DNA of 55,917 nucleotides from an uncultured Opitutia bacterium (GTDB lineage Bacteria > Verrucomicrobiota > Verrucomicrobiia > Opitutales > Opitutaceae): contig CAIQKV010000092.1 in NCBI GenBank assembly GCA_903872505.1, positions 1 to 55,917 on the forward strand, in the 5' to 3' direction. Positions 32,373 through 39,498 of this stretch are shown here, piece by piece. A program made the position numbers and the translations under genes. The notes under the pieces were generated by a model, which did not search any database, was not told the origin of the DNA, and was given only the letters and a program-made list of their open reading frames with translations. Position 1 is the stretch's first letter. Each line of letters begins with the position of its first letter.

Positions 32373-34319
32373 ATGAGCCTGAAAATCCGCCTGGGTCTGG
32401 CGTTGAATGTGGTGAGCGCGGCCGTCGCGCTGGCCAGTGCCCCGGCGCAAGTGCCGATGGAAAGCTTTGCCCGGCTGCCCGTCATCCGGGACGTCACCAT
32501 TTCACCGGACGGGCAGACCATCTGCTACACCGTGGTGGCGGATTTAGAGGTGGGGCTCGCCTTCAAAAACCTAGCGACCGGGAAAATCAACGGCGTGGAA
32601 AGCAATGTTACCAGCAAAGCCGCCTACGGTCGCTGGGTGGCGAATGACCGGGTGGTGTATGGCTGGTTGTCCGGGATCAATCGCGACGGAAGCCACTACA
32701 CCGGGCTGCTCGGGTACGCGCGCCAGGTCGACAAGCGCGATCAGGACCGGCTCTACGTCACGGGCATCATGTTCGACCGGTTCCCGGGGGACGAGGCCGG
32801 GCATGTGCTCCTACTGGAGCACGATCATCCGCTGAGCGGCGGGCGCTATGGACTGGTCCGCCTGACCTACCCGAACGTCGTCAACATGGACACGCGCACC
32901 GGAAACTTTTTCCGGATCGTGCAAAATCCCGGCAAGGTCATCGGCTGGCTGGCGGACGCGAAAGGCGTGGTCAAGGTAGGGGTGGAGTATGACCAGGGCC
33001 TGAGCCGGACCATTTATCGCGAGAACGAGGACGCCCCCTGGCGCGTCCTGGCCGGCTTGGAATATGCCAAGCGCTCGGTGGGTCTCCGGGGGCTGAGCGC
33101 GGATGGAAGTACGCTGTACCTCTCGCTGGTCACTCCCGACGGGACCTGGGGCGTGTATGCCTACGACCTGCGGAAACAGCAGTTGGGCGACCTGATCCTG
33201 AGCCATGAGCGCTATGACATCCTGCCGTGGGGCAACGGCGGGGCGTTCGAGGGCATCGTCTTCGCGCCCAATACGCGGGAAATCCTCGGCATCCAGTATG
33301 AGACCGATGTGCCCAAGGTGATCTGGTTTGATTCTCAGATGGCGGCCATCCAAGGCGCGCTGGACCAAGGACTGCCCGGCCGGGTCAACACCATCGCGGA
33401 CATGAGCGACGACTTGAAAAAGCTGGTCGTGTTTTCCCGGTCGGCCCGGGATCCCGGCACCTATTATCTGTTCGATTTGGACAAGAAGCAGCTGAAGCCG
33501 CTCTTCGCGTGCATGCCGTGGATCAAGCCCGAGCAGATGGCGGAGGTTTACCCCATCAGCTACAAGTCGAGGGACGGGCTGGTCATCCATGGTTACCTGA
33601 CGGTGCCGGCCGGGAAAGAGCCGAAGAACCTACCGTTGGTCGTGTTCCCGCATGGCGGCCCGTTTGCGCGGGACTCCTGGGGCTTCCATTCCGACCCGCA
33701 GTTTCTCGCCAGCCGCGGCTACGCGGTGCTGCAGATGAACTATCGCGGCTCACCCGGGTTCGGGGAGAGCTTTTTTGAAAAAGGCCACCGGCACATCGGC
33801 CGGGAGCTGCAGGACGACATCACCGACGGCACGCGCTGGGCGATCGCGCAGGGCATTGCGGACCCCCACCGGATCGCGATCATGGGCTGGAGCTTCGGCG
33901 GCTACTCCGTGCTGATGGGGCTGACCCGCGAGCCGGATCTCTATCGGTGCGGGATCGATCTCGCGGGCGTCACGGACTGGAAGGCGATTTTGAATTACGA
34001 CCTGGAGATCTCCAAGTTCGGGAAAGAGGAAATGGCGGACCTGCTGGGCGATCCCGGCAAGGACGCGGCGGACTTGGATGAGATATCGCCGGTCAACCAC
34101 GTGGACAAGATCCGCGCGCCGCTGCTGATGGTTTACAGCAAGGAGGACAACACGGTTCCCTATGAACAGGCCCGGCTGATGCGGGATGCGATGGACAAGG
34201 CGCACAAGCCCTACGAATTCGTCTCCAAGTTCAATGAAGGCCACGGCTTCTACACCTACGACCACCGGCTCGAGCTGTACCAGCGGATCGACAAATTCCT
34301 CGCGGCGAACATGAAGTGA
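32373..34319 (+). CDS. S9 family prolyl oligopeptidase-like peptidase, active copy
   Basis: The 648-residue protein begins with a signal-peptide-like stretch (LGLALNVVSAAVALASAPAQ), so export is likely. A beta-propeller half follows, then an alpha/beta-hydrolase domain. The nucleophile is Ser507 in GWSFGGYS, the acid Asp592 in SKEDNTVP and the base His624 in EGHGFY; the oxyanion motif HGGP is in FPHGGPFARDSW. It cleaves peptides, often at proline or with broad dipeptidyl specificity; the exact class is not assignable. A catalytically damaged paralog follows after a remnant of the downstream methyltransferase gene. Confidence 0.93.
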   Translation: MSLKIRLGLALNVVSAAVALASAPAQVPMESFARLPVIRDVTISPDGQTICYTVVADLEVGLAFKNLATGKINGVESNVTSKAAYGRWVANDRVVYGWLSGINRDGSHYTGLLGYARQVDKRDQDRLYVTGIMFDRFPGDEAGHVLLLEHDHPLSGGRYGLVRLTYPNVVNMDTRTGNFFRIVQNPGKVIGWLADAKGVVKVGVEYDQGLSRTIYRENEDAPWRVLAGLEYAKRSVGLRGLSADGSTLYLSLVTPDGTWGVYAYDLRKQQLGDLILSHERYDILPWGNGGAFEGIVFAPNTREILGIQYETDVPKVIWFDSQMAAIQGALDQGLPGRVNTIADMSDDLKKLVVFSRSARDPGTYYLFDLDKKQLKPLFACMPWIKPEQMAEVYPISYKSRDGLVIHGYLTVPAGKEPKNLPLVVFPHGGPFARDSWGFHSDPQFLASRGYAVLQMNYRGSPGFGESFFEKGHRHIGRELQDDITDGTRWAIAQGIADPHRIAIMGWSFGGYSVLMGLTREPDLYRCGIDLAGVTDWKAILNYDLEISKFGKEEMADLLGDPGKDAADLDEISPVNHVDKIRAPLLMVYSKEDNTVPYEQARLMRDAMDKAHKPYEFVSKFNEGHGFYTYDHRLELYQRIDKFLAANMK

Positions 34320-34335
34320 CGCGGCCCACGGCCGC

Positions 34336-34410
34336 TCACGCCTCCCAGCGGCCGTAGATACCGCAGGGGAGGACCTTGCCGTCGGCCTTCACCGGCAGGC
34401 CGACTTCGCC
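34336..34410 (-). pseudogene. Remnant of the methyltransferase 3' end
   Basis: These 75 bases match 36601-36675 at 72 positions. They encode the last 24-25 residues of the methyltransferase (ending GKVLPCGIYGRWEA and stop). The similarity stops abruptly at 34410. It stands right after the first S9 gene, exactly as the intact methyltransferase stands after the second S9 gene. It is a footprint of the tandem duplication. Confidence 0.9.
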
Positions 34411-34488
34411 GGGTCCCAGGCGTTGCAAGATAAGTTTCAGGGTGGGGTGGTTGAAGCAGGGCTGTATACTCGACCCAACCCGCTAATC

Positions 34489-34506
34489 AGCTTCCGGGTG
34501 GAAGCT
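34489..34506. promoter_or_regulatory. Perfect inverted repeat ahead of the second S9 gene
   Basis: AGCTTCC-GGGT-GGAAGCT has exact 7-bp arms. It lies about 50 bases before the ATG at 34557, in the 146-base unduplicated part of the gap. It may be an operator or a 5' leader hairpin. Nothing else of note is seen in this gap. Confidence 0.4.
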
Positions 34507-34556
34507 CGCGTTGATAGGCTAACGGCGATCCTCGGAGCAACCCACCCATACATCCC

Positions 34557-36590
34557 ATGAGCCGAAAAATGTGCGCTGGTTTGATGTTTGGTTTTGCCGC
34601 CTTGACTGGTTCTGCTCTCTCGGTCAGCGCCTCGGTGTCCACCGCAGGACCGGTGCCCATCGAGAGTTTCGCGAAGCAGCAAGCGGTCTTTCATCCAACG
34701 ATTTCACACGATGGACTGTACCTGACCTACTCGGTACTGGCCGATGCATATTACCGCGACTTTGCCGTGGCGATCGCCTTCCGAAATCTGGTCACGGGCA
34801 AGATCAACGCTGTGCCATCCGGAACTTATGAGGTGGCTTTCAATCCCCGCTGGGTGGCGAATGACCGGATCGTGTACGGCGATCTCTCCGGGATCGATCG
34901 CGACGGCAAGAACTATGCCGGCCTGAACGGATTCGCCTTGTTTGCTGGCGGTAGTGGGCTGCATGCGGCGGCGGACGACACCAGGATTAATACCGGGGAA
35001 ATCATCTTCAGGCGTTTCACCGGGAACAAGGAAGGCAACATCCTGATGTTGTTGTATGATGATTCACGGCAGGACGCTAAGTCCGGCTGGTCCTATCCGG
35101 ATGTCATAAACATGAACACCCGACGGAGCCTGAACATCATGAACATTACCCCGGCCCTCAAGAATCCCGGCAAAGTGGTTGGCTGGCTCGCCGATAACAA
35201 CGGAGTGGTGCGGGTGGGCGTGGAACACGATCAAGGCTACAGCAAGGCGATCTTTCGTGAGAGCGAGAATGCCCCTTGGCATACGCTGCCGGGGCTGGAC
35301 CACGTGAAACCCACCTTGGGGCTGCAGGGCATCAGCGCCGACGACCATACGTTGTACGTTTCGATTCCCGCCCCATCTGGCACCTGGGGGGTGTATGCGT
35401 ACGACCTGCAAAAGCAGCAGCTGGGCGATCTGATTGCCGGGCACGACCACTATGATATCCTGCGCAACGGAGTCCGAGTGGATGGCCACTCGATCGACCA
35501 GATCGTCTTCGCTCCCAAGACGAGGGAGATATTGGGCATCCAATACATCACCGACGTACCCAAGGTGGTATGGTTCGACCCCACGTTGGCGGCGATTCAG
35601 GTCGCGCTCGACCACGGGCGCCCCTCCCGCGTTAACAGTATCGTGGACATGAGTGACGACCTTAAAAAATTCGTCGTGCTGTCATGGGGCGCGAATGATC
35701 CCGGCACTTATTACCTTTTCGATTTGGATAAGAAAAAGCTGCAGCCGCTGTTTGCGATCATGCCCTGGATCAAACCGGAACAGATGGCCGAGGTTTACCC
35801 CATCAGCTACAAATCCCGGGATGGGCTCGTCATCCACGGCTACTTGACGGTACCGCCCGGGAAGGAGCCGAAGAACCTGCCTATGGTGGTGCTGCCGTAT
35901 GATGGTCCGCTGGGGCGGTCATCTTGGGGCTTCAATCGCGACGCGCAATTTCTCGCGAGCAGGGGTTATACCGTGCTCCAGATGAACTACCGTGGATCAT
36001 GTGGGTACGGGGAGGAATTCCTGGAGAAGGGCCTGGGCCACATCGGCCGGGAGCTGCAGGATGACATCACTGACGGCACGCGCTGGGCGATCGCCCAAGG
36101 TATTTGTGATCCGCACCGGATCGCTATCTTGGGCAGTGGGAACTTTGGTGGTTACTGCGCTTTAATGGGGTTGATCCGGGAGCCCGACCTGTACCGCTGC
36201 GGCATCGACCTCGCGGGCATCACCAACTGGCGCTCGATCGCCAAAAACCATCAGGACGTCCTGGAATATAACTCGGCGATGTTTATCTTCGGCCAGCGGG
36301 AGGTCGTGGATCTGCTGGGAGACGACGGCAAAGATGACATGAGTCTGTCGGTCATCTCACCCGTGGTTTATGTGGATCAGATCCGCGCCCCGTTACTGCT
36401 CGTCTTTAACAAGGACGACCTATCCCAAACTTATAAGCAAACGAGGTTCCTGCGAGATGCGCTGGACAAGGCGCACAAGCACTATGAAACCGCGAAGTAC
36501 AAGGGGGAACCCGACGCCCTGCTCTTTGATGACCGCGTCGATCTCTATAACAAGATCGATCAGTTCCTTGCGGCAAACATGACGCCGTGA
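34557..36590 (+). CDS. S9 family paralog with lost catalytic residues (probable pseudoenzyme)
   Basis: The 677-residue protein has a signal-peptide-like start (MCAGLMFGFAALTGSALSVSA) and resembles the first S9 gene along its whole length. In the hydrolase domain, the nucleophile motif reads GSGNFGGYC, so Asn529 stands where Ser is expected. The HGGP oxyanion motif is YDGP, and the catalytic His is replaced by Pro652 (KGEPDALLF). Asp621 remains. The structural segments around these sites are conserved (NYRGSCGYGEEF, IAILG, NFGGY). A binding or regulatory role is inferred. The gene is lower in GC than its paralog. Confidence 0.9.
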   Translation: MSRKMCAGLMFGFAALTGSALSVSASVSTAGPVPIESFAKQQAVFHPTISHDGLYLTYSVLADAYYRDFAVAIAFRNLVTGKINAVPSGTYEVAFNPRWVANDRIVYGDLSGIDRDGKNYAGLNGFALFAGGSGLHAAADDTRINTGEIIFRRFTGNKEGNILMLLYDDSRQDAKSGWSYPDVINMNTRRSLNIMNITPALKNPGKVVGWLADNNGVVRVGVEHDQGYSKAIFRESENAPWHTLPGLDHVKPTLGLQGISADDHTLYVSIPAPSGTWGVYAYDLQKQQLGDLIAGHDHYDILRNGVRVDGHSIDQIVFAPKTREILGIQYITDVPKVVWFDPTLAAIQVALDHGRPSRVNSIVDMSDDLKKFVVLSWGANDPGTYYLFDLDKKKLQPLFAIMPWIKPEQMAEVYPISYKSRDGLVIHGYLTVPPGKEPKNLPMVVLPYDGPLGRSSWGFNRDAQFLASRGYTVLQMNYRGSCGYGEEFLEKGLGHIGRELQDDITDGTRWAIAQGICDPHRIAILGSGNFGGYCALMGLIREPDLYRCGIDLAGITNWRSIAKNHQDVLEYNSAMFIFGQREVVDLLGDDGKDDMSLSVISPVVYVDQIRAPLLLVFNKDDLSQTYKQTRFLRDALDKAHKHYETAKYKGEPDALLFDDRVDLYNKIDQFLAANMTP

Positions 36591-36600
36591 GCCGGCCTCG

Positions 36601-37503
36601 TCACGCCTCCCAGCGGCCGTAGATGCCGCAGGGGAGGACCTTGCCGTCGGCTTTCACCGGCAGGCCGACCTCGCCCGCGGTGATCGTGCCGCCGCGGCCG
36701 TCCAGCAGCTCGGCCAGCAGGTTGGCGATCACGGTGGGGGAGAGGCGGGCGGTGTAGGCGTTGATCAGGAAGAAAAGCGGTTGGTCGGTGAGCAGCGCGC
36801 GGCACTCGGCCAGCAGTTCCCAAAGATGGTCCTCGAGCTTCCACATCTCGCCGGTGCTGCCGCGGCCGTAGGTCGGCGGATCCATGATGATGGCGTCATA
36901 CTTGCGGCCGCGCTTCAGCTCGCGGCGCACGAACTTCAGGCAGTCGTCCGCGATGTAGCGGACAGGGGCGTCCGCCAGCCCGCTGAGCGCGACGTTTTCG
37001 CGGCACCATTTCACCATGCCCTCGGCGGCGTCGACGTGGCACACGGTGGCGCCGGCGGCGGCCGCGGCGACGGTGGCGGCGCCGGTGTAGCCGAAGAGGT
37101 TGAGCACGGAGACCTCGCGGCCGGCGGCGCGGGCGGCCTTGATCTTCGCGCCGAACCAGTCCCAGTTCACCGCCTGCTCCGGGAAGAGGCCGGTGTGCTT
37201 GAACGAGGTGGGGTGGATCTTGAAGGTGAGCGCGCCGTAGCTGATTTTCCAGTGGTCGGGGATGGGCCGGCGGAATTCCCACTTGCCGCCGCCCTGTTCG
37301 CTGCGGTGGTAAAAGCCGTCCCATTCCTCCCATTTCGCGCCGGGGCTCGCCCCGTGCCGCGGCCAGATGATCTGGGGGTCGGGCCGCACCAGCGTGTAGG
37401 CCCCCCAGCGCTCCCGCTTCATGCCGTCGCCGCACTCGAGCAGCTCGTAGTCGCGCCAGCGGTCGGCGACGATGAGGGCGGGGCGGTGGGCGGGCGCGGG
37501 CAT
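36601..37503 (-). CDS. Class I SAM-dependent methyltransferase (RlmI-like rRNA type)
   Basis: The 300-residue protein starts MPAPAHRPALIVADRW. A SAM-binding motif SVLNLFGYTGAATVAAA and the acidic turn VDAAEGMVKWC are present, with the catalytic-type DPPTYGRGSTGEMW motif. DPP(T/P)YG is typical of RlmI/RlmK-like 23S rRNA m5C or m2G methyltransferases; target unknown here. The ATG at 37503 was chosen, and the upstream extension lacks similarity. Its stop lies 10 bases from the convergent S9 paralog. A copy of its 3' end lies at 34336-34410. Confidence 0.85.
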   Translation of the reverse strand: MPAPAHRPALIVADRWRDYELLECGDGMKRERWGAYTLVRPDPQIIWPRHGASPGAKWEEWDGFYHRSEQGGGKWEFRRPIPDHWKISYGALTFKIHPTSFKHTGLFPEQAVNWDWFGAKIKAARAAGREVSVLNLFGYTGAATVAAAAAGATVCHVDAAEGMVKWCRENVALSGLADAPVRYIADDCLKFVRRELKRGRKYDAIIMDPPTYGRGSTGEMWKLEDHLWELLAECRALLTDQPLFFLINAYTARLSPTVIANLLAELLDGRGGTITAGEVGLPVKADGKVLPCGIYGRWEA

Positions 37504-37595
37504 GGGTGGCTGGCGGTTGAAACAAGGCCCGGCGGCGGTGGTTGTCGAGCCAGCGCGTGCCGCGCCGCAAAGAACCGGCAGGGCCAAATGTTGCG

Positions 37596-37624
37596 TTGAC
37601 AGCCTGAAGGCCGGGACGGTTTGC
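37596..37624 (+). promoter_or_regulatory. Candidate promoter ahead of the DUF481 gene
   Basis: A consensus TTGACA (37596-37601) is followed after 17 bases by GTTTGC, a poor -10 box. The ATG is at 37643. Only the -35 box is convincing. Confidence 0.3.
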
Positions 37625-37642
37625 TCACTTTTTTTACCCGCC

Positions 37643-38683
37643 ATGAACCTCCGCATCCTGTCCCGCACCATCTCCTTTTTCGTCCTGACCGCCGTGCTCG
37701 CGGCGCCGGTTTTTGCCGACGTCGTCGAGACCAAGAACGGCGCGCGCATCGTCGGCAAGGTCACCAAGATCGACGGCGGTAATATCTACGTTTCAACCGA
37801 CTTCGCCGGCGACCTCACCATCAAGCAGGCCGAGGTCACCGCCATCACCACCGACACCCCCGTGGTCGTGCGGCTGGCCACCGGCACCACGCTGCAGGGC
37901 GTGGTCAGCAGCGAGGCGGGCGCGGTCAAGATCACCGGCGCCGACGGCCAGCTGACGACCAAGGTGGACAAGGTCGCCGCCACCTGGGCGCCCGGTCAGG
38001 AAGATCCGGCGGTGGTCGCGCTGCGGCGCCACTGGAGCTACGAGGCCTCGGTGGATGTGACGGGCAAGAGCGGCAACTCGTCCCAGCAGGGCACCGCCGT
38101 CAGCTTCCGCGCCACGCTCAAGGCCCCGGAGGACACCCTGCTGTTCTACACCGCTTACGACCGGCAAACCTCCGACGGCTCCAAAAGCGCCGACCAGTTC
38201 AAGGCCGGAATCGATTACACGGACAACTTCTCCGGCAAGATGTCCTGGTACGCCCGCGACGAGAGCGGCTTTGACCGGGTGAAGGGCATCGATCTCTACA
38301 ACACCGCCGCCGCGGGCTTGGGCTATGATTTCCTCAAGGCCGCCAAGCATCTCCTCACGGGCCGCGTCGGCCTCTCGTTCCTCTACGAGGGCTATCGCAA
38401 TCCCGCGCAGGACGACACGAGAAACCTGGGCCTGGACTTCGGCTTCAACCATGAGTGGGAATTTGCCACCTCGAAGCTGGTGGACCGCGTCACCTTCACG
38501 CCCTCGTTCAAGGACTTCAGCAATTACCGCTTCACGCACGAGTCGTTCTACGAGCTCCCGCTGGCGGACCCGATGTGGAAGCTCCGCCTCGGCCTGAGCA
38601 ACGACTACAACAGCAAGCCCGGCCCGGGGTTGAAGAGCATGGACACCATCTACTTCACCCGGCTGGTGCTGAACTGGAAGTAA
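37643..38683 (+). CDS. DUF481 family outer membrane protein
   Basis: The 346-residue protein starts MNLRILSRTISFFVLTAVLA with a signal peptide ending near VFA-DVV. An N-terminal part with repeated small beta-strands (GARIVGKVTKIDGGNIYV, TTLQGVVSSEAGAVKI) precedes a C-terminal beta-strand-rich barrel region (SYEASVDVTGKSGNSSQQG, LFYTAYDRQTSDGSKSADQF). This matches DUF481 (YdiY-like salt-induced outer membrane proteins). The last residue is Lys, not the usual aromatic. It lies on the opposite strand to the methyltransferase, with divergent starts. Confidence 0.82.
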   Translation: MNLRILSRTISFFVLTAVLAAPVFADVVETKNGARIVGKVTKIDGGNIYVSTDFAGDLTIKQAEVTAITTDTPVVVRLATGTTLQGVVSSEAGAVKITGADGQLTTKVDKVAATWAPGQEDPAVVALRRHWSYEASVDVTGKSGNSSQQGTAVSFRATLKAPEDTLLFYTAYDRQTSDGSKSADQFKAGIDYTDNFSGKMSWYARDESGFDRVKGIDLYNTAAAGLGYDFLKAAKHLLTGRVGLSFLYEGYRNPAQDDTRNLGLDFGFNHEWEFATSKLVDRVTFTPSFKDFSNYRFTHESFYELPLADPMWKLRLGLSNDYNSKPGPGLKSMDTIYFTRLVLNWK

Positions 38684-38727
38684 GCCGCCGCGCGGAATAA
38701 GCCATACCCCGACGGCCTCCTCTCTCC

Positions 38728-39438
38728 ATGAGGCCGTTATTCTTATTCGGAGTCGCCGTGGTGGCGGCCGCCGCCCTGCGGGGCGAACCGGTTCGCTTTG
38801 CGAGCGGGACGAACCAGACCGCGCTCATTGAGCTCTTCACCAGCGAGGGCTGCAGTAGCTGCCCGCCCGCCGAACGCTGGCTGGCGACGCTGCGCGAGGC
38901 GCCGGGGCTGTGGCGCGACTTTGTGCCGGTGGCGTTCCATGTCGATTATTGGAACCATCTTGGCTGGCCCGACCGCTTTTCCGCGCGGGAATTCACCCAG
39001 CGCGAGTATGACTATGCCGCCGCCTGGTCCAGCGGGAGCGTCTACACGCCGTGCTTTGTGCGCAATGGCGTCGAATGGCGGGGCGCCCGCACTCTCACAC
39101 CGGACACGACCGTCGCCGGCCGGCTGGTGGTGGACTACGACGGCCGGGTGCTTCACGCCTCTTTTTCACCCGCGCACCCGCGGGCCGGCGAGGACTTCGA
39201 GATTTATGCGGCGGTGCTGGGCGGCGGCATCACCTCCCGCGTGACGGCAGGGGAGAACCGCGGCGAGACGCTGCACCACGAGTTCATTGCCTTGGCACTT
39301 GTCCATGCCCCGCTGGGTCGCGAACTCCAGCTGCCGGTGCCCCAGGTGGCCGGCGTCGCCCGCCATGCGCTGGCTGTCTGGGTGACACGCCGAGGGGAAT
39401 TAGCTGCGCTGCAGGCGACCGGAGGCTGGATTGATTGA
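38728..39438 (+). CDS. DUF1223 thioredoxin-like exported protein
   Basis: The 236-residue protein has an N-terminal signal (MRPLFLFGVAVVAAAALRG). It then shows the DUF1223 core LIELFTSEGCSSCPPAERWL, with a C-x2-C pair in the CSSCPP motif. WRDFVPVAFHVDYWNHLGW and YTPCFVRNG follow. The fold is thioredoxin-like and located in the periplasm or envelope; the reaction is unknown. It lies 45 bases after the DUF481 gene in the same direction and may be co-transcribed. Confidence 0.83.
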   Translation: MRPLFLFGVAVVAAAALRGEPVRFASGTNQTALIELFTSEGCSSCPPAERWLATLREAPGLWRDFVPVAFHVDYWNHLGWPDRFSAREFTQREYDYAAAWSSGSVYTPCFVRNGVEWRGARTLTPDTTVAGRLVVDYDGRVLHASFSPAHPRAGEDFEIYAAVLGGGITSRVTAGENRGETLHHEFIALALVHAPLGRELQLPVPQVAGVARHALAVWVTRRGELAALQATGGWID

Positions 39439-39498
39439 TGCGCGGGGGTCCGCGGCAGGCTCGCATCGCGTCGCCGGCGGGCTTTGACTCGGCGCACG

